From contig NZ_JAQKQJ010000018.1 in assembly GCF_029109325.1 (NCBI RefSeq), positions 310,001 to 374,000 of the forward strand: a stretch of 64,000 nucleotides of DNA, given 5' to 3'. Each line of letters begins with the position of its first letter. Positions within the stretch are counted from its first letter, which is position 1. The notes beneath the pieces are model-generated. The model was given only the letters and a program-made list of their open reading frames with translations. It was not told where the DNA came from and made no database searches. Origin of the DNA: Nodosilinea sp. PGN35. GTDB taxonomy: Bacteria; Cyanobacteriota; Cyanobacteriia; Phormidesmidales; Phormidesmidaceae. The translations under genes and the position numbers were made by a program. This document shows positions 53,033-59,281 of this stretch, piece after piece.

Positions 53033-55460
53033 CGGTCTCACCTCCCAATTCAACAGAGGGGGTATTGAGGGGCTGTAGCCATTCGTTGTTGAACTGGCGT
53101 GATCCGAGGCCGGGGACGTACACCCTAGAGGTCTCTAACCCTTTCTTTTCAAGCTTTACAGCGGTTTCGATTTGGGTGCAGTAGAGCCACACTTCAGGCG
53201 GTCGTTGATCACGTGTTGAATCCGTGTTGAACTGCTGTTGAACTTGCAAACCCTTGCCCTGCAAGGGTTTCGGCTCTGAGTTCAACAAATCTATGGGTGT
53301 GGGGGGTGGGGTCTCAGCGAAAAAGTGATCATTTTTTTGCTCACTTTTTTCCAAATTGATCACTTTTTCGGGGGGAGGGGCGCTTACAGAGAGTTGTTGA
53401 ACTTCTCCTCTATCATTTACGCCGTCTGGGTTTGAGCTGTTCAACAGAAGTTCAACATGTTGAACTTGTTGAACAGGCCCTAATGTGCCACTTGACTGCT
53501 CAAATGTGCCAGTTGTGTGATCACTTTGGGGCGGCTGTTGAACTGGGTCGTCGTCGATGGCGATCGCCTTTTCCAGCAGCTCGATTTGGGTGGCCGCTTT
53601 GCGAACGTAGACGGCGGCTCGCTGCTCACCTCGCTTTTCGATCAAGTCTTCGGCCTGTAGGCGCTTCAACACCTCGTAGAGAGATTTTTTGGGTAGGTTG
53701 GTCGCTTCGGCTATCTGGTCGATGCCCGCGGCGGCCACCTGGTTCATGTAGGCCAGCACCCGGTCTTTCTGGCTGACATCGACGTTTGGCCCCAGCCAGT
53801 TGCCCAGGAGCCGCCACTCCAGGGTGTTGGCGTCGAGGATGATTTGCAGGTCGAGTTTGCCCCAACCGTTCTCGACGGCCAGACGGTAGTTGCGCTCGTC
53901 GGCGGCCAGGATGAGGGTGCCCCGGCAGGTCGCTCTAATGGCGCTGCTCCCTCGGATGGTGTCGAACACATCGACCTCTCCGGCGTTTTGCAGGTTGATT
54001 TTGCCGGTGTGGTGGACCAGTAGGCCGGTGCATCGCTGGCGTTTGCACATTTCCTGTAGCGGCTCCAGCAGCTGCGACATTTCGGCGCTGCTCTCGCTGA
54101 TCGCGCTGTCTCGGATGCGGCTGAGGGTGTCGAGCACCACCAGGCGACAGCCCAGCTCCTCCACCAGCTGCTCCAGGTGGGCCAGCTCGGAGAGCTTAAA
54201 TTTGTCGAGCCAGTAGACGGGCACACCGGGCGGCCACCCCTGCTTTATCTCTCGCTCTTTGGTTTTGGTCTCGGAGTCCTCGCAGCGGATGTAGAGCACG
54301 GCCCCCTTGCTCACTGGTCGCCCCAAGAACCGGCCCCCGGTGGCGACGGCCTTGGCCAGCGTCATGGCCATCAGCGATTTACCGGCCCTGGGGCTGGCGG
54401 CCAGCAGAAACAGCTCGTCGGCGGTCAGCAGGTCATCTACCAGCCAGTCGGTGTAATCGGGGGCGCGCTCCAGCAGCTGGTCGTTGGTGATGAGGCGGTT
54501 GCGCAATGGGTTGTTTCCTTTGGGGGGTTCCCACGGTGGGGCGTCGTTGGCTGCAATCGCCAGCCGGTCAAACAGCCCAGCGCCGATCGCGTCGCTGATG
54601 TCCCAGCCGGTGGGGGTGTCGTCGCCCGTGGTGGGGACAGTGGCCACCCTGCACCGATCCTTGAGCCGGGCGGCCACCTTGGCGGCTCCCTTGGCCCCGG
54701 CGTCGTCGAGGTCGTAGAACACCACCACGTCGCCGGTGAGGCGTTCTAGCTCATTGTCGGGGGGCACATTCCCGGCCCCGCAGGTGAAACAGCTCACCTG
54801 TACGTCATTTTTGAGCGCAGAATGACGTACAGCCCAGCCTAGAACCAGGGCATCCCACTCGCCTTCACATAGCCAGGTGGCGGTGGGGGCCACCGGCTGG
54901 TGGGTGGTGTAGACCATCTGAGGAATGCCGTACTGGCTCCATGCCTGGTAGCCATCGGGGCGATCGCCAGGTTCAACCCAGGGGGCGACGCGCTTCTTTT
55001 GGAAGTAGGCGGTGCCGTCGGCGTTGGGGATGGGCACGGCGATCGCGTGCAGGTGGCAGAACTTGTTGGGCTTGGTGGTGTCGCCCACGCGGCACCGGGT
55101 GACGCCCAGGCGGTAATGGGCGATCATCTCTGGGGTGATGCCACGGGCGACGAGCCAGCGTAGGGCGTGGGTGCTCTGGTGCAGTAGGCGATCGGTGGCT
55201 TCTTTGACCTTCGCCGGTGACACCAGCACCTTCGCCGGTGGCGTTGCTGGCGATGTCGCCGGTGGGGGCGGGGCGGCGGTGGCCACTGGCCCCAGGGCCG
55301 CGCGGATCTGTTGGGTGGTGCAGCCGCGATGGCATTTATAAGCCCCCGAGTCGAGCACGGATAGGTTCTTCTGGGTGGCTTTGCCGTCTAGTGTGCAGTT
55401 GGGGCAGGCGGCCCTACCCTTGGTGTCAAACTCTACAAATTCTGTGATGTTGAATGGCAT
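53022..55460 (-). CDS. Primase-helicase: zinc finger, TOPRIM, RepA/RecA-like AAA ATPase
   Basis: The 812-residue replication protein has an N-terminal CxxC...C zinc ribbon (CPNC..KCHRGC, about 15-50), a TOPRIM region (WLCEGEWDALVLGWA and VVFYDLDDAG, about 190-260) and a hexameric-helicase ATPase with Walker A SPRAGKS (~355) and Walker B RLVVLDTLSRI (~445). A winged helix follows (about 565-620), then a low-complexity linker (about 633-753) and a short C-terminal domain. It probably primes and unwinds element DNA. ATG 55460 is preferred to GTG 55469. The DNA of the linker is full of repeats, and its leader contains an intrinsic terminator. Confidence 0.9.
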   Translation of the reverse strand: MPFNITEFVEFDTKGRAACPNCTLDGKATQKNLSVLDSGAYKCHRGCTTQQIRAALGPVATAAPPPPATSPATPPAKVLVSPAKVKEATDRLLHQSTHALRWLVARGITPEMIAHYRLGVTRCRVGDTTKPNKFCHLHAIAVPIPNADGTAYFQKKRVAPWVEPGDRPDGYQAWSQYGIPQMVYTTHQPVAPTATWLCEGEWDALVLGWAVRHSALKNDVQVSCFTCGAGNVPPDNELERLTGDVVVFYDLDDAGAKGAAKVAARLKDRCRVATVPTTGDDTPTGWDISDAIGAGLFDRLAIAANDAPPWEPPKGNNPLRNRLITNDQLLERAPDYTDWLVDDLLTADELFLLAASPRAGKSLMAMTLAKAVATGGRFLGRPVSKGAVLYIRCEDSETKTKEREIKQGWPPGVPVYWLDKFKLSELAHLEQLVEELGCRLVVLDTLSRIRDSAISESSAEMSQLLEPLQEMCKRQRCTGLLVHHTGKINLQNAGEVDVFDTIRGSSAIRATCRGTLILAADERNYRLAVENGWGKLDLQIILDANTLEWRLLGNWLGPNVDVSQKDRVLAYMNQVAAAGIDQIAEATNLPKKSLYEVLKRLQAEDLIEKRGEQRAAVYVRKAATQIELLEKAIAIDDDPVQQPPQSDHTTGTFEQSSGTLGPVQQVQHVELLLNSSNPDGVNDRGEVQQLSVSAPPPEKVINLEKSEQKNDHFFAETPPPTPIDLLNSEPKPLQGKGLQVQQQFNTDSTRDQRPPEVWLYCTQIETAVKLEKKGLETSRVYVPGLGSRQFNNEWLQPLNTPSVELGGETDAE
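53215..53544. repeat. Cluster of direct and inverted repeats inside the primase-helicase gene (candidate origin)
   Basis: GTTGAA occurs three times with exact 11 bp spacing at 53215, 53226 and 53237. A 40 bp near-palindrome of TTCAAC/GTTGAA words spans 53437-53476, and further GTTGAACT copies lie at 53088, 53395 and 53538. A second motif, TGATCACTTT, forms 13 bp inverted arms at 53319-53331 and 53357-53369 and recurs at 53518. All lie in the part encoding a featureless linker, as expected if DNA function constrains the sequence. Confidence 0.65.
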
Positions 55461-55487
55461 ACTGTTCACTCGGGTAGTTTAGGCATT

Positions 55488-55509
55488 AAAAAAGGGGCCG
55501 CCGCCCCTT
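55488..55509 (-). terminator. Intrinsic terminator in the leader of the primase-helicase gene
   Basis: On the minus strand AAGGGGC / GCCCCTT (55492-55509) forms a stem followed by six T, only ~28 bp before the primase-helicase start. Leftward transcripts must pass it to express the gene, which suggests attenuation. Confidence 0.75.
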
Positions 55510-55516
55510 AAAGACC

Positions 55517-55555
55517 AACGGCGATCGCTCACTCAGGGGCGATCGCCGTTTTTTT
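55517..55555 (+). terminator. Rightward intrinsic terminator before the regulator gene
   Basis: A 12 bp perfect stem AACGGCGATCGC / GCGATCGCCGTT (55517-55550) with a ten-base loop is followed by a seven-T run. It overlaps two HIP1 octamers. It would stop rightward (antisense) transcription before the regulator gene. Confidence 0.8.
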
Positions 55556-55670
55556 GTGCTTCAAGATTTGTCTGAAATTGGCTGAATCACGGGGATGCAC
55601 CGTGTTGTTGGGATAATTGGGGTTCCCTCTGGGCTGATGCTTGGCGGCTTTACCCAGAGGGATTGTTCAC

Positions 55671-55738
55671 CATGTCCGTGTGGCCATGCTAAGCTAAGCC
55701 TAACATGACCGAGCGGACATGATTCGCTTAGTCATGAA
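55671..55738 (+). promoter_or_regulatory. Operator-like region of the Xre regulator
   Basis: CATGTCCG (55671-55678) and CGGACATG (55714-55721) are inverted copies, with additional CATGA words at 55704, 55718 and 55733 and a GCTAAGCTAAGC direct repeat between. The region lies directly before the regulator ATG and between divergent units, as in phage immunity regions. Confidence 0.55.
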
Positions 55739-55966
55739 ATGTCTCAAGAAAGAGCCGTGAAGGTGATCGAACGTATTAGAGAGCTAGGACTGACTAACCG
55801 GGCCGTTGCTGATGCCATCGGTGTCCAGGAACGTGCCGTGTATCGCTGGTTCAATTACGAAAGAGAGCCGCGCCTGAGCTTCGATCAGGTAGCGGCTCTC
55901 TGCACATTGTTGGGATGGACTGTTCAGCAACTTGCTGAGGCATATCATCCGACTGAGGCTCAATAA
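55739..55966 (+). CDS. Xre/Cro-type HTH regulator
   Basis: The 75-residue protein is a single HTH domain (RIRELGLTNRAVADAIGVQERAVYRWFNYEREPRLSFDQVAALCTLLGWTVQQLAEAY). It probably represses the element's replication module through the inverted CATGTCCG sites upstream, as a maintenance switch. It begins a rightward unit. Confidence 0.85.
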   Translation: MSQERAVKVIERIRELGLTNRAVADAIGVQERAVYRWFNYEREPRLSFDQVAALCTLLGWTVQQLAEAYHPTEAQ

Positions 55967-55974
55967 AAGGCGAA

Positions 55975-56006
55975 CGCGGGGGTAGCCTGCAAGCCACACC
56001 CCCGCG
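55975..56006 (+). terminator. GC-rich hairpin after the regulator gene
   Basis: CGCGGGGGT (55975-55983) pairs with ACCCCCGCG (55998-56006). T-rich CTGTTTTTC follows 10 bp later, so partial termination between the regulator and downstream genes is possible. Confidence 0.55.
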
Positions 56007-56042
56007 CCTGTCCACTGTTTTTCTAGCAACAGGAACAACTCA

Positions 56043-56258
56043 ATGCTACCCAATTGCACCGCCCCCACACCGGGGGCCAAATCCGTTCGCCCATGCAAGC
56101 CCTGGCAGATCTACATGCTCAGGGGCCTTCAGTGGGTGCCTGTGGGCGCGTGTGGCGATCGTGCCCTCGGTGAGGCCCAGATAGCCACTCTGCGCCGCAT
56201 CATGCCCCGCCACCGCTTCCAGCTCGTCTGGGAGGGCGAAGGCGATGCAGCGGCGTGA
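56043..56258 (+). CDS. Small element protein of unknown function
   Basis: The 71-residue protein (KPWQIYMLRGLQWVPVGACGDRALGEAQIATLRRIMPRHRFQLVWEGEG) is unrecognised. The WEGEG end and compact alpha/beta pattern suggest a small folded domain. AGGAAC precedes the ATG. Its end overlaps the next gene by 14 bp. Confidence 0.6.
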   Translation: MLPNCTAPTPGAKSVRPCKPWQIYMLRGLQWVPVGACGDRALGEAQIATLRRIMPRHRFQLVWEGEGDAAA

Positions 56259-56622
56259 CCTACTTGCCGAGGTTAACGGGCTTTCTCAAGAGACCTTGCT
56301 CGCTGGGCTGCTGATCGTAGCGGCTTTCATTCAAAGCTGTGTGAACCCAGCCCTGAGCCCAGAAACCGGGCCGCCTGTCGGTGAATACGCCCCAGGCCCA
56401 TCCTCCCAGGGCTACGGGGTAGGCGGTGGTGTCATCACCGCCCATCAGCTCTCAATGGTGGAGGCCCTTAGCTGGCCACAGACCCGCGATGACATGATTG
56501 GCACCCTGGGCTTCCCCCACAGCATGACCGAATGGGCCGACTACTATACCGTCCCTAGCGGGCAAACGCTGGTGATCCACTACAGCGGCCCCAGTGCAGT
56601 TGACTACACTTTGGAGAATTAG
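56245..56622 (+). CDS. Exported or lipoprotein-like protein with BamE/SmpA-like domain
   Basis: Residues ~16-32 are hydrophobic (ETLLAGLLIVAAFIQSC) and end in a Cys that could be a non-standard lipobox. The C-terminal part (WPQTRDDMIGTLGFPHSMTE..YYTVPSGQTLVIHYSG) resembles the SmpA/OmlA/BamE fold: a helix, G-x-P and two strands. It may sit in the envelope. Gene overlap with its neighbours marks an operon. Confidence 0.6.
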   Translation: MQRRDLLAEVNGLSQETLLAGLLIVAAFIQSCVNPALSPETGPPVGEYAPGPSSQGYGVGGGVITAHQLSMVEALSWPQTRDDMIGTLGFPHSMTEWADYYTVPSGQTLVIHYSGPSAVDYTLEN

Positions 56623-56624
56623 AC

Positions 56625-57149
56625 ATGGTACAAATGAATCAGACTACGCCAGAGGCTACCTCTATGATTCCTGACCCCTCCCTAGGTCGCATTTTGGCCC
56701 TGGGTATCAACCCCACCCCCAAACCGCCAAAAATGTCGATCGTCGTCGATGACCTGACCATCACTTTGCAGCCAGACGGGCAAATTGCCCTCTACAACAC
56801 TGTTGGTCTGTTCGCCTGTGAATGCAAAGGCCAAGCGGTTACTAAAGTACCCGAAACAGCCACATTTAAGGCGGGGCTGAGACAAGAGAAAACCAGAATT
56901 GCTATTTGGCAGGATGGCAAGGAATTCTACTCGAAACGAAAAGGCAAAGTCACTTTGCTTAGGATTTTCGATCACACCTCACCTTATATGGATAGGGAAG
57001 AGGTAGAACTTGATGATGATGCACCGGAAGGCTGTTCTCTTTGGCACACCAACGATGATTCAATAGACGACTATTGGGAAGAAGTAGAGGATGAGGAGTT
57101 TCCCATACCCCGGCACGGCCAGCCTGACCAAACAGAGGAAGACGACTAG
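56625..57149 (+). CDS. Acidic element protein of unknown function
   Basis: The 174-residue protein has a beta-rich middle (MSIVVDDLTITLQPDGQIALYN, IAIWQDGKEFYS) and a strongly acidic C-terminus (DDYWEEVEDEEF...EEDD). No family is recognised. The acidic tail could mimic DNA or bind basic proteins, an idea without support beyond composition. It is the last gene of the rightward operon; a terminator follows. Confidence 0.6.
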   Translation: MVQMNQTTPEATSMIPDPSLGRILALGINPTPKPPKMSIVVDDLTITLQPDGQIALYNTVGLFACECKGQAVTKVPETATFKAGLRQEKTRIAIWQDGKEFYSKRKGKVTLLRIFDHTSPYMDREEVELDDDAPEGCSLWHTNDDSIDDYWEEVEDEEFPIPRHGQPDQTEEDD

Positions 57150-57168
57150 ATAGACTTGCGTCACATCA

Positions 57169-57196
57169 CCCCCGGACTCTCAGTCGGGGGTTTTTT
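57169..57196 (+). terminator. Intrinsic terminator of the rightward operon
   Basis: CCCCCG (57169-57174) pairs with CGGGGG (57185-57190), extended by ACT / AGT, and six T follow. The convergent leftward operon also ends here. Confidence 0.9.
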
Positions 57197-57290
57197 AGTG
57201 GCTATTCCGTTGCATCAAGTAATAAGCCAGCAAACCAAAAACAGCTTGAATTGCTAACAAATACCAGCGGTCAATCAAAAATTGCAGCAT
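57195..57290 (-). CDS. 31-residue membrane peptide (last gene of leftward operon)
   Basis: A short frame encodes MLQFLIDRWYLLAIQAVFGL followed by LAYYLMQRNSH: one hydrophobic helix with a basic end. Its ATG overlaps the stop codon of the preceding gene as TAATG, a coupling signature, and it stops at the convergent terminator. It is below the size usually annotated. It could be a holin-like, toxin or regulatory peptide. Confidence 0.55.
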   Translation of the reverse strand: MLQFLIDRWYLLAIQAVFGLLAYYLMQRNSH

Positions 57291-57514
57291 TAACAAATTC
57301 CCCGTTCTTGTTCCCAAAGCGCCTTCGCAACCTGCCACCAGTAAGGCTTCTTAGGATGCTGCATCGCCACTAGCTTAACCAAAATATCAGCCTGCTCACG
57401 GTTGGCCGTGTGGCCATTGAGTTGCCGTACCATCATCGCTACACCCTCGGGGTCAATCTCCCTCGGTAGCCGTAGTTTTTTGGGCACGGCCATGCACTGG
57501 TCTAGATCGTCCAT
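57290..57514 (-). CDS. Small element protein of unknown function
   Basis: The 74-residue protein (KKLRLPREIDPEGVAMMVRQLNGHTANREQADILVKLVAMQHP) is helical and soluble with no recognised domain. It is coupled to the downstream 31-residue peptide by a one-base overlap. Confidence 0.6.
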   Translation of the reverse strand: MDDLDQCMAVPKKLRLPREIDPEGVAMMVRQLNGHTANREQADILVKLVAMQHPKKPYWWQVAKALWEQERGIC

Positions 57515-57589
57515 TGGTAAGGGGTAAAACTCTCTCCCAAGAGTGCCCTCTACCTCACCACCTCCACCACCACCACGGCCAGGCGTGGG

Positions 57590-57970
57590 CTAAGCCGTCC
57601 TGTTGCCAGTGCGAATATTAAATTCTGTGGTTTTATCTAAAAACAGTTCAACGTCCTTAATGCGCTGCCTTAGATCAGCATCGACGCGGGCCAGCTCAGT
57701 TGTAAACCGCTGTGTGCGGTGGTTAATCAGCTCAGTCTTCTGATGGATGCGGTAGTCTGCCATCTCCCAGTGTGAAGCCTCTCGCGTCGCCTGACGCTCG
57801 TCCACGCGGGCCAACTGCTCGATCGCCAGAGCCAGGCGTGACTCAATATCTGTTACCTGCGCTCGACTGGCAGCAAACCGAGAGTCGATAGAACGCACGA
57901 CAGTAACCAACGCTGTCGATACCGCGAGAATTGAGCCTATTAGCGTGAACAAAATTGGGTCTATTGTCAT
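57590..57970 (-). CDS. Single-TM coiled-coil protein (holin- or spanin-like in shape)
   Basis: Residues ~5-25 (ILFTLIGSILAVSTALVTVV) form a membrane helix; the remaining ~100 residues are a charged coiled coil (heptads from SRAQVTDIESRLALAIEQL to ADLRQRIKDVELFLD). This shape is common among phage holin-partner or spanin-type proteins, but no family is identified. It overlaps the preceding gene by four bases (ATGA). Confidence 0.65.
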   Translation of the reverse strand: MTIDPILFTLIGSILAVSTALVTVVRSIDSRFAASRAQVTDIESRLALAIEQLARVDERQATREASHWEMADYRIHQKTELINHRTQRFTTELARVDADLRQRIKDVELFLDKTTEFNIRTGNRTA

Positions 57971-58293
57971 GAGACAGACCGATAAAACGTCACTACACAG
58001 GGAAAAAGGTATTGCACCGGGCTAAATCGCACCTGATAGGGCCTCTCAGCCTCAAACCTAAACACCGATGGCACCATCGGCACCACATGCCCAGGGCGTA
58101 GATGCTGCCGCCCCTGAATCTTCCAAACCTGATTGATCCAGCCAGCTCGGTAATAGGTCGGGGGAGGATAGGTAAGAAACTTAAACTCAACCCTCACCAA
58201 TTCTGCTTGAAACACAAGCGGCAAAATCTTTTCATTCCGAGGGCCATCCTTACGATAGGTCACATTGCCAATCAAAACCCATCGTTCAGTCAT
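57967..58293 (-). CDS. Element protein of unknown function, beta-rich
   Basis: The 108-residue protein is rich in Tyr, Pro and Arg with alternating hydrophobic residues (VRVEFKFLTYPPPTYYRAG, PYQVRFSPVQYLFPCVVTFY), suggesting a beta sandwich. No family is recognised. Four-base overlaps on both sides couple it to its neighbours. Confidence 0.6.
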   Translation of the reverse strand: MTERWVLIGNVTYRKDGPRNEKILPLVFQAELVRVEFKFLTYPPPTYYRAGWINQVWKIQGRQHLRPGHVVPMVPSVFRFEAERPYQVRFSPVQYLFPCVVTFYRSVS

Positions 58294-58478
58294 CGCAATT
58301 TCTTAATTGGGATATACCATTTCCCAGCATGTTTGAATGCTCTAAGCCTGTTGCTCCTAATCAGGTAGAGCACCCCCGAGCGGCTATAATTGTTGGCTTT
58401 TGCATACTCACCAACAGTTAATGAAACGGCCTGTTTCGTGCCCAAAACAGGCCGCGTCAATAGGGGCTTCCAGGTCAT
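58290..58478 (-). CDS. Excisionase-like HTH protein
   Basis: The 62-residue protein contains SLTVGEYAKANNYSRSGVLY..LRAFKHAGKWYIP, matching excisionase/HTH_17 domains (helix-turn-helix, then a wing ending in W-x-I-P). It could be the recombination directionality factor or an operon regulator. It is embedded in the leftward operon with 4 bp and 1 bp overlaps. Confidence 0.7.
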   Translation of the reverse strand: MTWKPLLTRPVLGTKQAVSLTVGEYAKANNYSRSGVLYLIRSNRLRAFKHAGKWYIPIKKLR

Positions 58479-58882
58479 TAAATGTAAGTAACGCGCCGTG
58501 GGCGATAAACACGTTGGATCGTCAATCGACCCAAACCGGCCCCACGATCGACCGACTTGCCGGGAAGTTTCAACATGGCATCGTCTGCCTTATCAGGATG
58601 GCAGTAAAAATTGATGTTGAATTTTTTGTCTCGTTGAGCCTGGTTGCCAATCCCGGCAATGTTTCCAGCACAGACGGCGGTCAGCCTAATCATGTACTTT
58701 TTGTAGCTTTGGTCAAGGTCTTCGATCTCGTTGCCCTTCGTGTCCTTGTCAGTCTTAGGCTTAACTCCAATTATTCCCTTTACATCTTTGTCACCATACC
58801 AATATTTTGCCCCTAAAAAGGCGCAACGTCTTTTGCCAATTTCGGCTACAACAATCAATTTTTCAACGCCCATCAAAATCAC
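58478..58882 (-). CDS. Element protein of unknown function
   Basis: The 134-residue, Lys/Arg-rich protein (GVEKLIVVAEIGKRRCAFLGAKYWYGDKDVKGIIGVKP..., ending GLGRLTIQRVYRPRRVTYI) is unrecognised. Strands at both ends and a basic surface suggest nucleic-acid binding or a structural subunit. Another in-frame ATG lies three codons into the frame. Confidence 0.6.
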   Translation of the reverse strand: MILMGVEKLIVVAEIGKRRCAFLGAKYWYGDKDVKGIIGVKPKTDKDTKGNEIEDLDQSYKKYMIRLTAVCAGNIAGIGNQAQRDKKFNINFYCHPDKADDAMLKLPGKSVDRGAGLGRLTIQRVYRPRRVTYI

Positions 58883-58946
58883 CTACCTAATAAATGAATA
58901 GTTAGCAGCCCTCAAGGGAGGGCTAAGTTAAAACGGCGGTGTGGGC

Positions 58947-59180
58947 CTAGGCCAGGTAAGGATCGGCGGCAACACTGAAACCGCTAGCCGTGGTAGCAAT
59001 GGCCACAGGCAGAGAAATGGTAATCGTCACCAGGTTGTTTTCAAGGTCGGTGTCGATGGTAACGTTATTCAGCGGAACGTTGTCGGTAGACTGGGCTTTT
59101 TCCAGCTCACCCAAAGCGGTCGCTACTTCCAGCACTTGCGCTTCAAGAGTCGTGGCATTTGTGTCAATTGCAGCAGCCAT
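58947..59180 (-). CDS. Small element protein, helix plus beta
   Basis: The 77-residue protein starts MAAAIDTNATTLEAQVLEVATALGELEKA (amphipathic helix) and ends in a strand-rich ITISLPVAIATTASGFSVAADPYLA. GAGG precedes the ATG. Its size and simple fold would suit a repeating structural subunit, but there is no family evidence. Confidence 0.6.
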   Translation of the reverse strand: MAAAIDTNATTLEAQVLEVATALGELEKAQSTDNVPLNNVTIDTDLENNLVTITISLPVAIATTASGFSVAADPYLA

Positions 59181-59281
59181 AATGAAATCCTCAAGGGTAC
59201 AATTCTTTTATACCCAAACTGCTATCAGTTTTTAGAAATTAAAATCACTTTCTCGTTTTGGCCCCTAACCCCCAAAACAGA

